DNA of 64,000 nt from Dickeya dianthicola NCPPB 453 (GCF_000365305.1 NZ_CM001841.1:1171653-1235652), one strand, 5' to 3'; shown: positions 37,148 to 47,026, numbered from the stretch's first letter. The notes: generated by a model from the sequence alone, not told the origin. Numbers and translations: made by a program.

Positions 37148-38611
37148 TCAGGATTTCTCGTAAGGGCGGAAGCGTTGCTGCAACGCGCGCAGTTGATCGA
37201 TGCGGGCGTCGTAGCGCGCCTGATCCAGACTACCGAGTTTGCTTTGCGAACTGGCGTTGCTCAGCAGGCGGATAGCCTGATCCAGCTTGCCGTTCAACGC
37301 CAGACTTTCCGCCCGGGATGACAGTTCTTCGCTGCGTATATTTTGCGCGGCGCAAGCCTGTGCCAGTAAATCCCAGCCGTTCAGATCGTCCGGGTGGGAG
37401 TAAGTGTATTTGCGCAGAAGGCGGATGGCGTCGGCAGATTTGCGGCTTTCCACCATCGCGTTGGCCAGGTTGAGTTGCAGCACCGGGTTGTCTTGCACGT
37501 CCGGCACTTTCTGCAGACGGTCGACCGCCTGAAAGGCGCGCTGCTGGCCGATATCAATGTCGGTCATCAGATCAAGAAACCAGGGGTTTGACGGCGACTT
37601 GTCCAGCAGCGGTTGCAGCGTGGCGCGCGCGTCATCGTATTTCTTGGTTTGGTAGGCGCGGATCGCGCGGCCATATTGGGCGGCCTGTTGTTCGCGCGCG
37701 TTGCCTTTGGCCCAGTTGTCCAGCAGCGCGGCGCCGTAAGGGTTGTCCTGCGAGCCGTACATACCCAGCACACGGGCTTTGGCGAACAGAAAATCCTGCG
37801 AAGAATACACCGGGGTTGCTTTCATCTGGTTGGCGCGGTTACGGGCGTCCGACAGCCGGCTTTCCGGCAACGGGTGCGTCAGCAGCATTTCCGGCGGCTT
37901 GGTGGCGTAGCGGGAGGTATCCGCCAGCCGTTGCAGGAAATTGGGCATTGCCTGCGGGTCGAATCCGGCGCGTTGCAGCACCTGAATTCCGATGCGGTCC
38001 GCTTCCTGTTCGTTGGACTGGGTAAAGCTGATGACGCTTTGCTGCGCGCCGGCCAGCGTGCCGCTCAGCGCCGCGAATCCGGCTTGCGGGTTCGCCATCG
38101 CCAGCAGCAGTGAACCGAAAGCGCCGGCCCAGGCCAGCGGCGCGTTGGCTTTCTGGGCTTCCATTGCGCGCGCCAGATGGCGCTGGGTCACGTGGGAGAT
38201 TTCGTGCGCCAGCACCGAGGCCAGCTCGCTTTCATTCTCTACGTAGCGGAACAGCCCGGAGTGCAGCACCACATTGCCGCCAAAAAAGGCAAACGCGTTG
38301 ATTTCGTCATTATTGACCAGAAAAAAATGGAACGGCGTACGCACCGAATCGGCCGACTTGACCAGCCGCCCGCCCAGTTGGTTGAGGTATTGCAGCAGTA
38401 GCGGGTCGTTAATCAGCGGCGCGCCGGCGCGTAGCTGACGCAGGTAGAAATCCCCCATCACCTGTTCCTGATTGATGCTGAGCGTTCCGCCGGCGGTGGT
38501 GCCGATGTCCGGCAGATTGTCCTGTGTGCCGGCCTGGAGCCCTTGCGGGCTTGCGCTCAGTAACACACCTGCCAGCATGGAGATGACCGTCTGTTTGAGC
38601 CGATAGGACAT
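37148..38611 (-). CDS. bepA: Beta-barrel assembly-enhancing protease BepA
   Basis: Periplasmic M48 metalloprotease and chaperone that helps LptD mature and degrades stalled barrel proteins. 487 residues (E. coli 487). Signal peptide ends near LQA. The zinc site is HEISH at residues 136-140, with the third ligand Glu in [31 protein letters not shown] precedes it. The C-terminal half is a TPR domain ending [15 protein letters not shown]. It is followed by yfgD on the same strand. Confidence 0.95.
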   Translation of the reverse strand: MSYRLKQTVISMLAGVLLSASPQGLQAGTQDNLPDIGTTAGGTLSINQEQVMGDFYLRQLRAGAPLINDPLLLQYLNQLGGRLVKSADSVRTPFHFFLVNNDEINAFAFFGGNVVLHSGLFRYVENESELASVLAHEISHVTQRHLARAMEAQKANAPLAWAGAFGSLLLAMANPQAGFAALSGTLAGAQQSVISFTQSNEQEADRIGIQVLQRAGFDPQAMPNFLQRLADTSRYATKPPEMLLTHPLPESRLSDARNRANQMKATPVYSSQDFLFAKARVLGMYGSQDNPYGAALLDNWAKGNAREQQAAQYGRAIRAYQTKKYDDARATLQPLLDKSPSNPWFLDLMTDIDIGQQRAFQAVDRLQKVPDVQDNPVLQLNLANAMVESRKSADAIRLLRKYTYSHPDDLNGWDLLAQACAAQNIRSEELSSRAESLALNGKLDQAIRLLSNASSQSKLGSLDQARYDARIDQLRALQQRFRPYEKS

Positions 38612-38787
38612 AACGGATACAACCTTCTGAACAGCCTGAAAGAATTGTCATCATCTTAGCCAGCGGCGGCACACAATGAAACACGGGTGGGGGAAAAAGA
38701 CGGTGTAAAAAACGGAAAATGCGGCGCGAAAACCAATTTGCCGGGGCATCAGGCGCTGCTCCGGCAATAATCGGGGGAAAAAAAGAC

Positions 38788-39255
38788 TCAGGCGTCTTTC
38801 AGGTAACCGAGCACGATGTCGTGGTGGTTGCTGGTTTTGAAATCATCGAACACTTTTTCGATATTACCTTCGGCGTTGATCAGAAAACTGACCCGGTGAA
38901 TACCGTCATAGGTTTTCCCCATAAAGGTTTTTTCACCCCAGACGCCAAACTGTTCCGCCACCTGGTGATCCTCATCGGCCAGCAGGGTGAAGTTAAGCAG
39001 CTCTTTTTCAGTAAAGCGGGACAATTTTTCCGGTTTGTCGGTGCTGATACCAAGAACTTCAATGCCGAACGTCTTCAGCTCGTCCATGTTATCGCGAAGC
39101 CCACAGGCTTGCACGGTGCAACCTGGCGTCATGGCCTTGGGATAGAAATACACCAACACCCGCTGTCCCTGGAAGTCGGCCAAATTAACTCGTTCGCCAT
39201 CCTGGTCGGGCAAGCTAAATTTCGGTGCAATATCACCGGCTTTCAGTGTGGTCAT
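38788..39255 (-). CDS. bcp: Thioredoxin-dependent thiol peroxidase Bcp
   Basis: Peroxiredoxin that reduces organic hydroperoxides. 155 residues from the ATG at 39255; the peroxidatic Cys is then C46 and the resolving Cys C51 (TPGCTVQACGLRDN), the E. coli numbering. GGAGAG lies 5 nt upstream. A GTG one codon earlier overlaps the gcvR stop. VYFYPKAMTPGCT, ISTDKPEKLSRF and GKTYDGIHRVSFLI are conserved. It forms an operon with gcvR. Confidence 0.96.
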   Translation of the reverse strand: MTTLKAGDIAPKFSLPDQDGERVNLADFQGQRVLVYFYPKAMTPGCTVQACGLRDNMDELKTFGIEVLGISTDKPEKLSRFTEKELLNFTLLADEDHQVAEQFGVWGEKTFMGKTYDGIHRVSFLINAEGNIEKVFDDFKTSNHHDIVLGYLKDA

Positions 39256-39257
39256 CA

Positions 39258-39827
39258 CTACTCTCCATCTTTCTCTTCGTGCTGTGGATAGTTCACAACG
39301 CTAATACTGCCTTGCGCATGCAGTTCTGTACATAGCTGATGAAAGGCTGGCTCAATAATTGAACCTGCCAACGCGGTCGGGCTGTGCGCCGTAATCTGGA
39401 TGTACAGTTGCGGCGGCGTATTGCCGTCGGCGGGGCGGGTTTTGGACACCAGCTCAGCGATATTCATTTGATGGGAGTCGAACAGGTCGGTAAAGCGTTC
39501 AATGATGTGTGGTGAGTCAGCGACATCCACCTTGACCCATACGGTGGCCGGCATCGGCGGGCGGGACTGCGATTCGGTGCGTTTCATCACGATCAGCAAG
39601 TCCAGCTCGGCGCCCTTGAGCGGCAGAGTGGATTCAATCAGCGTAATCGCGTTCCAACTGCCGGACAGCAGCATGATAAAGGTGAATTCCGTGCCCAGCA
39701 TCGCAAGTCGGCTATCTTCGATGTTGCAGCCACAACTGCTGACGTGGCGGGTAATCGTATTGACGATACCGGGACGGTCGGTCCCCAACGCGGTAATGAC
39801 CAGATAGTGTTCTTGTGGGCGCGGCAA
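39258..39827 (-). CDS. gcvR: Glycine cleavage system transcriptional repressor GcvR
   Basis: Two-ACT-domain protein that binds GcvA in the absence of glycine and turns off gcvTHP. 189 residues from a TTG at 39827 (E. coli 190). Conservation starts at HYLVITALGTDRPGIVNTITRHVSSCGCN, the first ACT domain; the second begins WVKVDVADSPHIIERF. The TTG is preceded by AGGA at 9 nt. Upstream in-frame ATGs (39863, 39872) would add residues with no E. coli counterpart. It ends one base into the bcp region. Confidence 0.92.
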   Translation of the reverse strand: MPRPQEHYLVITALGTDRPGIVNTITRHVSSCGCNIEDSRLAMLGTEFTFIMLLSGSWNAITLIESTLPLKGAELDLLIVMKRTESQSRPPMPATVWVKVDVADSPHIIERFTDLFDSHQMNIAELVSKTRPADGNTPPQLYIQITAHSPTALAGSIIEPAFHQLCTELHAQGSISVVNYPQHEEKDGE

Positions 39828-39974
39828 AATAGTGCTTCCTGTACAAAATGTCGGGAGTAACATGGTAAACATAAAAAAAACCGCCTGCCAAGCGCTGACA
39901 ACCGCGGTTGCAAGCTTGCTTTTGCATAGAAGTCAAAAGTACCATGAAGTACTTGTTTGTGGAGGGGATGGCCA

Positions 39975-40853
39975 ATGTTTACGGGTAGTATTGTTGCTCT
40001 GGTTACGCCGATGGACGACAAAGGTGCCGTTGATCGCGCGAGCTTGAAAAAACTGATTGATTATCATGTCGCTAGCAGAACATCTGCGATTGTGTCGGTG
40101 GGAACCACCGGCGAGTCCGCCACCTTGAGTCACGATGAGCATGGTGACGTGGTGATGCTGACGCTGGAGTTGAGCGATGGCCGTATCCCGGTTATTGCCG
40201 GCACCGGCGCCAACTCGACCGCTGAGGCGATTTCCCTCACCCAGCGTTTCAACGACACGGGCGTGGTCGGGTGCCTGACCGTGACGCCGTATTACAACAA
40301 GCCGACTCAGAACGGCTTGTATCTGCACTTCAAGGCGATAGCCGAGCACACCGACCTGCCGCAGATCCTCTACAACGTGCCGTCTCGCACGGGTTGTGAC
40401 ATGTTGCCGGAAACCGTCGCCCGTCTGTCGGAAGTCAAAAATATTGTCGCCATCAAGGAAGCGACCGGGAACTTAAGCCGGGTCAGTCAGATCCAAGAGC
40501 TGGTTCATGAAGATTTCATTTTGCTGAGCGGCGACGACGCCAGCTCGCTGGACTTCATGCAACTGGGTGGCGACGGCGTGATTTCCGTGACCGCCAATGT
40601 CGCGGCCCGTGAAATGGCGGCGCTGTGCGAGCTGGCGGCGCAAGGGAATTTCGTTGAAGCCCGCCGTCTGAATCAGCGTCTGATGCCGCTGCATCAGAAA
40701 CTGTTTGTTGAACCCAATCCGATTCCGGTGAAATGGGCCTGTAAGGCATTGGGATTGATGGCGACCGACACGCTTCGTCTGCCGATGACGCCGTTGACCG
40801 ATGCCGGTCGCGACGTGATGGAGCAGGCCATGAAGCAGGCGGGTCTGCTGTAA
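39975..40853 (+). CDS. dapA: 4-hydroxy-tetrahydrodipicolinate synthase DapA
   Basis: First enzyme of the lysine/diaminopimelate branch: condenses pyruvate and aspartate semialdehyde. 292 residues, the E. coli length. Schiff-base Lys is K161 in AIKEATGNL; catalytic triad residues T44, T45 (VGTTGES) and Y133 ([10 protein letters not shown]) are present, the latter with R138 in the active-site entrance. It is divergent from gcvR and is followed 16 bp later by bamC, the conserved dapA-bamC pair. Confidence 0.97.
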   Translation: MFTGSIVALVTPMDDKGAVDRASLKKLIDYHVASRTSAIVSVGTTGESATLSHDEHGDVVMLTLELSDGRIPVIAGTGANSTAEAISLTQRFNDTGVVGCLTVTPYYNKPTQNGLYLHFKAIAEHTDLPQILYNVPSRTGCDMLPETVARLSEVKNIVAIKEATGNLSRVSQIQELVHEDFILLSGDDASSLDFMQLGGDGVISVTANVAAREMAALCELAAQGNFVEARRLNQRLMPLHQKLFVEPNPIPVKWACKALGLMATDTLRLPMTPLTDAGRDVMEQAMKQAGLL

Positions 40854-40869
40854 CCGTTAGGGAGATTTG

Positions 40870-41910
40870 ATGAGTTCTTCATTGCAAAAGTCGATGGTGG
40901 CAAAAGTTGTCGGTGTTTCGCTGATCATGTTGCTGGCCGCCTGTACCAGCGATCAACGCTATAAGCGTCAGGTCAACGGCGATGAATCCTATCTGAAAAC
41001 CCCCGAGCACCGGGCGCTGAATGTGCCGTCCGGTCTGATTCTGCCGGTGCAGAATGGGGATTACGAGGTTCCTCCGGTCAACCAAAATGGGCTGATAGGC
41101 AAGGCGCTGGATATTCGTCCGCCGATGCAGCCATTGGCTTTGTTGAATGGTTCCCGCGGTCAGGTGTCCGGCAATACCGCCACGCTGCTGCTGGAAAACA
41201 ATGCGCGCAACAGCAGCCTGTGGGCGGTGTTGACGCAGGTTCTCCAGTCAAAAGGCTATACGATTGCCAGCCGTCAGGACGCCAGCCGGACGCTGACGAC
41301 CGATTGGGTCAACTGGAAGCGTGAAGACGAGGACGTGGCGCATCAGGCCCGTTATCAGATAAGCCTGCAGACGCAGGGATATCAGTTGGCGCTGACCGTG
41401 AAACTGCTGGATCTGCAGCAAAATACCAGCCCGGTGACGGAACGCAGCGAAATTCAGCGTTATACTGCGCTGATGCTCAATACGTTGTCCGACGAGCTGG
41501 ACAAACGTCTGAACGATAACGACAGCGCACAGGCCAACCGTAACAGCCAGCAGTTGAATGTCCAGAGCGGCGCCGATGATTCCGGCCTGCCGTTGCTGGT
41601 GGTCCGCGGTTCCTACAATCAGGTATGGGACCGGTTGCCGAAGGCGCTGGAGAAGGTCGGGATGACCATCAGTGATCGCAGTCGTCCGCAGGGGGCGGTG
41701 TCTGTCAGCTATAAAGCACCGGGCAGTAGTGCCTGGAATGAGCTGGGCGCGCACGATCCGGAATTGCCGAACGGCGATTACAAACTGCAGGTCGGTGATT
41801 TGGGTAACCGCAGCACGCTGCAATTCATCGACTCAAAAGGACATACGCTAAGCCAGTCGCAAAATGATGCGCTGGTCGCCGTGTTGCAGGCCGCGTTCAG
41901 CAAGTCGTAA
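40870..41910 (+). CDS. bamC: Outer-membrane assembly lipoprotein BamC
   Basis: 346-residue lipoprotein of the BAM complex. Signal peptide with lipobox LLAAC (Cys about residue 25). The unstructured N-terminal lasso [18 protein letters not shown] binds BamD. Two helix-grip domains follow, the first around [15 protein letters not shown] and the second from [20 protein letters not shown]. The ATG at 40870 has GGAG at 6 nt; a TTG one codon earlier is less likely. It is probably co-transcribed with dapA. Confidence 0.95.
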   Translation: MSSSLQKSMVAKVVGVSLIMLLAACTSDQRYKRQVNGDESYLKTPEHRALNVPSGLILPVQNGDYEVPPVNQNGLIGKALDIRPPMQPLALLNGSRGQVSGNTATLLLENNARNSSLWAVLTQVLQSKGYTIASRQDASRTLTTDWVNWKREDEDVAHQARYQISLQTQGYQLALTVKLLDLQQNTSPVTERSEIQRYTALMLNTLSDELDKRLNDNDSAQANRNSQQLNVQSGADDSGLPLLVVRGSYNQVWDRLPKALEKVGMTISDRSRPQGAVSVSYKAPGSSAWNELGAHDPELPNGDYKLQVGDLGNRSTLQFIDSKGHTLSQSQNDALVAVLQAAFSKS

Positions 41911-41923
41911 ACGCAATAATGTA

Positions 41924-41990
41924 TATACCCTAAATAGTTCGAGTTGCAGGCAGGCGCTAATGCACCTGCAACTTGAAATATAACGGTATA
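41924..41990. repeat. 67-bp short copy of the palindromic repeat element
   Basis: Begins tataccctaaatagttcgag and ends gaaatataacggtata, the same two ends as the 266-bp element at 3870-4135 but with only about 11 bp between the arms (gagttgcagg/cctgcaactt). It lies 13 bp after the bamC stop and just before the terminator. Confidence 0.85.
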
Positions 41991-42018
41991 AGGGCCGGGT
42001 TCTCCGGCCCTTCTTCAT
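41990..42018 (+). terminator. Rho-independent terminator of dapA-bamC
   Basis: Stem AAGGGCCGG/CCGGCCCTT with a 5-nt loop and a T-rich tail. Confidence 0.85.
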
Positions 42019-42103
42019 TTAGTCATCAACGTGATGGATTTATCAACACGTTCAATTAACGGGCCCGGTGCGGGTGGTCCTTACTTGTGTGGAGTAATAA
42101 AAG

Positions 42104-42817
42104 ATGCAAAAGCTAGCTGAGTTGTATCGCGGAAAAGCGAAAACGGTCTACAGCACGAACGATCCGGATCTGCTGGTGCTGGAGTTTCGCAATGATACGT
42201 CAGCAGGGGATGGCGCTCGCATTGAGCAGTTTGATCGTAAAGGGATGGTGAACAACAAGTTCAACCACTTCATCATGACCAAGCTGGAAGAGGCCGGGAT
42301 CCCGACCCAGATGGTGAGCCTGTTGTCTGACACCGAAGTGCTGGTGAAGAAGCTGGAAATGGTGCCGGTCGAGTGCGTGGTGCGTAATCGCGCTGCAGGT
42401 TCGCTGGTTAAACGTCTGGGCATCACGGAAGGTGAAATCCTCAATCCGCCGTTGTTCGATTTGTTCCTGAAAAACGACGCCATGCACGACCCGATGGTGA
42501 ATGAGTCCTACTGCAAGACCTTCGGCTGGGTAAGCGAAGAGAATCTGGCGCGGATGAAAGCACTCAGCTACAAAGCCAATGAGGTGCTGAGCAAGCTGTT
42601 TGGCGACGCCGGTCTGATTCTGGTGGACTTCAAGCTGGAGTTCGGCCTGTTCAAGGGCGAAGTGGTGCTGGGTGATGAGTTCTCGCCGGATGGCAGCCGT
42701 CTGTGGGACAAAGAAACCCTGAACAAGATGGATAAAGACCGTTTCCGTCAGAGCCTGGGCGGCCTGATTGAAGCTTACGAGGAAGTCGCACACCGTCTGG
42801 GCGTTAAGCTGGACTAA
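42104..42817 (+). CDS. purC: SAICAR synthase PurC
   Basis: Phosphoribosylaminoimidazole-succinocarboxamide synthase: adds aspartate to CAIR in purine synthesis. 237 residues, the E. coli length. Opening [15 protein letters not shown] with the ATP-binding YRGKAK, then [66 protein letters not shown] precedes the ATG. No PurR site comparable to that of purMN was recognised upstream. Confidence 0.97.
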   Translation: MQKLAELYRGKAKTVYSTNDPDLLVLEFRNDTSAGDGARIEQFDRKGMVNNKFNHFIMTKLEEAGIPTQMVSLLSDTEVLVKKLEMVPVECVVRNRAAGSLVKRLGITEGEILNPPLFDLFLKNDAMHDPMVNESYCKTFGWVSEENLARMKALSYKANEVLSKLFGDAGLILVDFKLEFGLFKGEVVLGDEFSPDGSRLWDKETLNKMDKDRFRQSLGGLIEAYEEVAHRLGVKLD

Positions 42818-42879
42818 CAGCGCAATCGTTTACGTTCTGGCAAGTGGCCTGCGTTTCCGGTTGCCAGAACGGGCTTAGG

Positions 42880-43012
42880 GTCTGATAGTACCTGTGGTCT
42901 GATGGTACCTGTGGTCTGATAGTACCTGTGGTCTGATGGTACCTGTGGTCTGATGGTACCTGTGGTCTGATAGTACCTATGATCTGATGGTGCTTGTGGT
43001 CTGATGGCGCCA
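42880..43012. repeat. 17-bp tandem repeat, about eight copies, after purC
   Basis: Units start at 42880, 42897, 42914, 42931, 42948, 42965, 42982 and 42999 (last one partial). The consensus is gtctgatRgtacctgtg; the A/G position alternates, and the last two copies are degenerate. The array begins 62 bp after the purC stop. The longest tandem array in the window. Confidence 0.92.
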
Positions 43013-43139
43013 GCCTATGCGTTTCTCCCCGAATCCGTCACCGGCCTTTCCCCAGCAGTGCTACAGTCTTTATGCTGTCTCTGTTCAAAGTGTTATTATC
43101 CCCCGCCTACGCATTGACCGATTCCGGCAAGGATATTTC

Positions 43140-43592
43140 ATGGCCTTTTTTGACCCGACTTTGCTTATTTTACTGGCGCTGGCCGCTCTCGGCATCATCA
43201 GCCAGAACATGACCGTTACGCTGGCTATTCTGTTTCTGGTGGTGGTGCGCATTACGCCGCTGAATCACTATTTCCCGTGGGTGGAAAAATATGGCTTGTC
43301 ATTTGGGATACTGGTGCTGACCATCGGGGTGATGGCGCCGATTGCCAGCGGCAAGATTTCCGCCGGTGACGTGTTCTCGTCTTTCTTGCATTGGAAGTCG
43401 CTGCTGGCGGTGGCGATCGGCGTAGCCGTATCCTGGCTGGGTGGGCGAGGGGTGACGTTGATGAGCCATCAGCCGTCGGTGGTGGCCGGGCTGCTGGTCG
43501 GTACGGTGATGGGCGTGGCGTTATTCCGCGGCGTGCCGGTGGGGCCGCTGATTGCGGCAGGGCTGCTGTCGCTGCTGATCGGTAAAGGCTAA
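43140..43592 (+). CDS. yeaL: UPF0756 membrane protein YeaL (DUF441)
   Basis: 150-residue membrane protein of unknown function (E. coli 148). Four to five hydrophobic helices; conserved [61 protein letters not shown] and [32 protein letters not shown] 6 nt before the ATG decides the start. It is followed by tmcA after 19 bp, suggesting co-transcription; in E. coli the two genes are not neighbours. Confidence 0.93.
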   Translation: MAFFDPTLLILLALAALGIISQNMTVTLAILFLVVVRITPLNHYFPWVEKYGLSFGILVLTIGVMAPIASGKISAGDVFSSFLHWKSLLAVAIGVAVSWLGGRGVTLMSHQPSVVAGLLVGTVMGVALFRGVPVGPLIAAGLLSLLIGKG

Positions 43593-43611
43593 TTTTTCTG
43601 CGGGGCGTGTC

Positions 43612-45630
43612 GTGGAGTCTTTTGTTGTCAGCCAGCAGTATCAGCAGCGTTACGGCATTCGCCGCTTATTGGTACTGAGCGGCCGGTCTGATTGGTGCTG
43701 TGCTCAGGCACAGCGCCTGAGCGATTCGTTGCCCGGCGACTGGCTGTGGGTCAGCGCGTCAGCGCCGCAGGGGGTTACGGCGATACCGCCCCGCAACGTA
43801 CGCGGCGTGTTGGGCCGGGAGTTCCTGCATGCGGTGTTTGATGCCCGCGACGGTCTGGATGCACAAGCGCTGGCGATGCTGGTTGGCGCGCTCAGGGCCG
43901 GTAGCTGGCTGCTGCTGTTGGCCCCAGAGTGGGATCGCTGGCCCGATTGTCCGGATGCAGACAGCCTGCGCTGGAGCGAGCAACCGGAGCCGATTGCCAC
44001 CCCCCGATTTATCCGGCACGTACAGCATCAGTTGTTGACCGATGACGAGGTGGTCCTATGGCGCCAACCGGATGCCGAGCCGGTAATAGCGCTGCCTCAT
44101 CGCCGTTCGGACTGGCTGCCCGCCACCGGCGAAGCGACTTCCTGCCAGCAGGCTATCTTGCGACAATTGCAACACACCTCTTGCGCGGTGTCCGTGATCA
44201 CCGCGCCGCGTGGACGCGGCAAGTCAACGCTGGCCGGCATGCTGGCGCGCCAGTGCCAGGGCGCCTGCTGGGTGAGCGCGCCATCGCGTGCCGCCGGCGA
44301 GATCCTGTTGCGTCAGGCTGGGGACGCTGCGGCGTTCTGGGCGCCGGACGCGCTGTTGGCGCTCTGCCGACAACATGGCGCACCGCCGGTGGAGTGGCTG
44401 TTAATCGATGAGGCGGCGGCGATTCCGGCTCCGGTTTTGCAGGCGCTATTGCCGTTTTTCCGTCGGGTGGTGATGACGACCACGGTACACGGGTATGAAG
44501 GGACGGGGCGCGGCTTTTTGCTGAAATTCTGTGCGTCGTTGCCGGACTGGCAAGCTATTGAACTGACGGCGCCGCTGCGCTGGGCGGAGCAGGACCCGCT
44601 GGAGAATATCGTTGATCAGGTGATGCTGTTTGACGCCGAAAAACAGGTGCCGGAACGGCTGCCGGGGTCACCGGCGATTCGACTGGAACGGCGTGACGAC
44701 TGGCTGAGTCAGCCTGAACGCCTTGCCGGGTGCTATGGGTTGTTATGCAGCGCGCATTACCGCACTTCGCCGCTGGATTTACGCCGCCTGCTGGATGCGC
44801 CCGGCATGCATATCGCCAGTGCCTGTGTCGAAGAGCAGGTTGGCGGCGTTATCTGGCTGGTGGATGAAGGCGGGTTGCCGCAAACGTTAGCGCAAGACAT
44901 CTGGGCTGGGCGGCGTCGGCCGAGGGGAAATCTGGTGGCGCAGTCGCTGGCGGCGCACGGCAACCAGTGGCAGGCGCCGGTATTGCGCTCACGCCGCATC
45001 AGCCGCATTGCGGTGCTGGCGGCGCAGCGTGGGCAAGGGATCGGGCAGGCGCTGGTTCAGGAACAGCAGCAACGGGCGCAGCAGGAACAGCTGGATTTTC
45101 TGTCGGTCAGCTTCGGTTTCCAGCCGGCATTGTGGCGGTTCTGGCAGCGCTGCGGGTTTCAACTGGCGCGTATCGGCAGCCATATCGACGCCAGCAGCGG
45201 GTGTTACAGCGCGATGGCGTTGCTTCCGCTCAGCGAAGCGGGTAATGCGCTGGCGGCGTCAGCACACCATGAACTGCTGCGGGATTGGTTCTGGCTGCGT
45301 CGTGATATCCCAGTGGCGCTGAATTTGCCGTTGATGGAGGATCAGACACTCACGGCGGAAGACTGGCGCAATCTGGTGGGATTCGCGATGGCCCACCGTC
45401 CACCAGAAGCCTGTCAGGGCGCGCTGTCACGACTGATGATGCGATCGCCGATGGCGTTAATCGGCTTGAGGCTATGGCTTGAGCAAGGGCGAAGCGTGGC
45501 GGAGTGCGTTCATCTGCTTCAACTGGCGGGTAGAAAAGCGCTGGTTCAGCGCTGGCGGGCGGAAACGGTTCAGGCGTTGCGGCAACGGGATGAAACCGCA
45601 TGGAAGCACTGGCATGATACTGTTTTATAG
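43612..45630 (+). CDS. tmcA: tRNA(Met) cytidine acetyltransferase TmcA
   Basis: Forms N4-acetylcytidine at the wobble base of elongator tRNA-Met. 672 residues (E. coli 671), from a GTG. Domains in order: N-terminal DUF1726 region (RRLLVLSGRSDWC), RecA-like helicase domain with Walker A APRGRGKST and Walker B WLLIDEAAAIPAP, VHGYEGTGRGFLLKFCA, then the GNAT domain with YRTSPLDLRRLLDAPG, RRPRGNLVAQSLAAHG, acetyl-CoA loop RISRIAVLAAQRGQGIGQALV and FGFQPALWRFWQRCGF. The C-terminal tRNA-binding part is less conserved. Confidence 0.95.
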   Translation: MESFVVSQQYQQRYGIRRLLVLSGRSDWCCAQAQRLSDSLPGDWLWVSASAPQGVTAIPPRNVRGVLGREFLHAVFDARDGLDAQALAMLVGALRAGSWLLLLAPEWDRWPDCPDADSLRWSEQPEPIATPRFIRHVQHQLLTDDEVVLWRQPDAEPVIALPHRRSDWLPATGEATSCQQAILRQLQHTSCAVSVITAPRGRGKSTLAGMLARQCQGACWVSAPSRAAGEILLRQAGDAAAFWAPDALLALCRQHGAPPVEWLLIDEAAAIPAPVLQALLPFFRRVVMTTTVHGYEGTGRGFLLKFCASLPDWQAIELTAPLRWAEQDPLENIVDQVMLFDAEKQVPERLPGSPAIRLERRDDWLSQPERLAGCYGLLCSAHYRTSPLDLRRLLDAPGMHIASACVEEQVGGVIWLVDEGGLPQTLAQDIWAGRRRPRGNLVAQSLAAHGNQWQAPVLRSRRISRIAVLAAQRGQGIGQALVQEQQQRAQQEQLDFLSVSFGFQPALWRFWQRCGFQLARIGSHIDASSGCYSAMALLPLSEAGNALAASAHHELLRDWFWLRRDIPVALNLPLMEDQTLTAEDWRNLVGFAMAHRPPEACQGALSRLMMRSPMALIGLRLWLEQGRSVAECVHLLQLAGRKALVQRWRAETVQALRQRDETAWKHWHDTVL

Positions 45631-45720
45631 AGAAAATTGGCGATGGCAAAAATTGGTTTTGTCGCGAAAATTGGTTTTTAGCGAGAATATTTCATAGCGA
45701 GAAATCGTGTTATAGCGGAA
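45629..45720. repeat. Degenerate about 18-bp tandem repeat at the tmcA stop
   Basis: Imperfect copies of a tatagcgagaaaattgg-like unit: tatagagaaaattgg over the stop codon, then gcaaaaattggttttgtc, gcgaaaattggtttttag, cgagaatatttcatag, cgagaaatcgtgttatag and cggaataa. The unit appears to include the TAG of tmcA. Confidence 0.6.
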
Positions 45721-45860
45721 TAAGTGATTTCTTTTTCCAAATTCATTTCAAGTGGTGGCTATCACAATTTCGTAACTTAGGCTGTGATTCAGCCCACCAG
45801 TTTTCTGCATTCATATACACTGATCCTGATACAGAATAATGGAATGACTTGTTCAATAAA

Positions 45861-45895
45861 CCTCGATATTGACCCGCTATCGAGGGGCGTATAGT
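45861..45895 (+). promoter_or_regulatory. Putative ypfH promoter with overlapping palindrome
   Basis: TTGACC (45869-45874) and TATAGT (45890-45895) are spaced 15 bp, slightly short for sigma-70. A perfect 8-bp inverted repeat CCTCGATA/TATCGAGG (45861-45868, 45878-45885) brackets the -35, as an operator would. The rest of 45631-45954 holds only the degenerate repeat. Confidence 0.5.
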
Positions 45896-45954
45896 GACAA
45901 CTGAACTTTTTTGAACAGACGGTTTCCCCTGAAGGTAACCGCAGGAGAGGCGAT

Positions 45955-46641
45955 ATGAAGCATGACTATTTTGTGGTGCAAAATCCACCTTCACCTAAAC
46001 AGTTATTTTTGCTATTTCATGGCGTGGGCGATAATCCGGTTGCTATGGGGCAGGTCGGCCGTTATTTTGCCGAGGGGTTCCCCACGGCACAGGTTATCAG
46101 CGTTGGCGGCCCGGAAGCGATTGGTCTGGGCGAAGGGCGTCAGTGGTTTTCGGTACAAGGCATCACTGAGGAGAATCGCACCCGTCGCGTTAACGCCATT
46201 ATGCCGCGGTTTGTCGAGACTGTTCGCTACTGGCAGGAAACCACAGGAATCGATTATTCCCACACCGCGCTGATCGGTTTTTCTCAAGGGTCGATCATGC
46301 TCCTTGAGGCATTGAAAGCGGAGAAAAATCTGGCCGGGCGGGCTGTGGCGTTTAGCGGCCGCTTTGCCACCCTGCCGGAGCAGCCGCTGTATGATGTCGT
46401 GGTTCACCTGATTCATGGCGAAGAAGACCCGGTGATTACAGCGGATCATGCTCGCCAGGCCGCGCAGAGTTTGCGTGCCCAGGGGTCGGATTTCACGTTG
46501 GATCTGGTGCCGCAACTGGGTCATGCCATTGACGATCGCATGATGGATAACGCGCTGGATAGGTTGCATCATTACATCCCGAAGCGCTTCTGGGATGAGG
46601 CGGTGATAGGCGCGCGCGGTGAGCTGGTGGCATTTCGCTAA
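45955..46641 (+). CDS. ypfH: Esterase YpfH (alpha/beta hydrolase)
   Basis: 228-residue carboxylesterase/phospholipase family protein. LFHGVGDNP holds the oxyanion loop; the nucleophile is in GFSQGS, the acid is in HGEEDPVI and the His in QLGHAID. E. coli YpfH has esterase activity on short acyl esters; the natural substrate is unknown. AGGAGAGGCGAT precedes the ATG. It is transcribed from its own promoter and ends before a strong bidirectional hairpin. Confidence 0.93.
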   Translation: MKHDYFVVQNPPSPKQLFLLFHGVGDNPVAMGQVGRYFAEGFPTAQVISVGGPEAIGLGEGRQWFSVQGITEENRTRRVNAIMPRFVETVRYWQETTGIDYSHTALIGFSQGSIMLLEALKAEKNLAGRAVAFSGRFATLPEQPLYDVVVHLIHGEEDPVITADHARQAAQSLRAQGSDFTLDLVPQLGHAIDDRMMDNALDRLHHYIPKRFWDEAVIGARGELVAFR

Positions 46642-46698
46642 CCGGCTGGCAGTGTATTTATCGTCATAAGCGAGAAAGTTGCCATCAACATAAACAAC

Positions 46699-46733
46699 AA
46701 GGCCGGGTCGCCATCGGGCGGCCCGGCCTTTAT
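46699..46733. terminator. Bidirectional terminator between ypfH and ypfN
   Basis: Stem AAGGCCGGG/CCCGGCCTT with further pairing inside, serving the converging genes on both sides. Confidence 0.8.
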
Positions 46734-46751
46734 CGTTGTCAGCGTGCGGGA

Positions 46752-46940
46752 TCAGGGCTTTTTCTGCGGCCAGTCGTCTTCGTTGTCCCACTGCGCATTA
46801 TTATCGCGGTGCGGCGGCAACGGCGGTTTGTCATGCAGAAAGCGTTTATGGTCAAGGCGGCTCAGTTCCTTGATGCCATTGACCAACATTCCCAGCAACA
46901 CCAGCAGTATTACCCACCAGTAATCAGCCAGCCATCCCAT
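46752..46940 (-). CDS. ypfN: UPF0370 small membrane protein YpfN
   Basis: 62 residues. One N-terminal helix ([16 protein letters not shown]) is followed by the conserved polar tail with [13 protein letters not shown] and [10 protein letters not shown]. coli YpfN has the same WLAxYWW start and PPHRD motif. GAGGAACAACT before the ATG. Function unknown. It lies downstream of dapE and the M15 peptidase gene on the same strand. Confidence 0.92.
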   Translation of the reverse strand: MGWLADYWWVILLVLLGMLVNGIKELSRLDHKRFLHDKPPLPPHRDNNAQWDNEDDWPQKKP

Positions 46941-46969
46941 AGTTGTTCCTCATATACAGATATCCCGTG

Positions 46970-47026
46970 TCAACGGGGTTATTACGCCTCAACAGGGTTA
47001 TTTCGCTTCAACAGGGTTATTACACA
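46970..47026. repeat. 19-bp tandem repeat, three copies, overlapping the M15 peptidase 3' end
   Basis: tcaacggggttattacgcc (46970-46988), tcaacagggttatttcgct (46989-47007) and tcaacagggttattacaca (47008-47026). The last copy overlaps the final codons and stop of the minus-strand gene ending at 47020, so the array is again just downstream of a stop codon. Confidence 0.88.
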
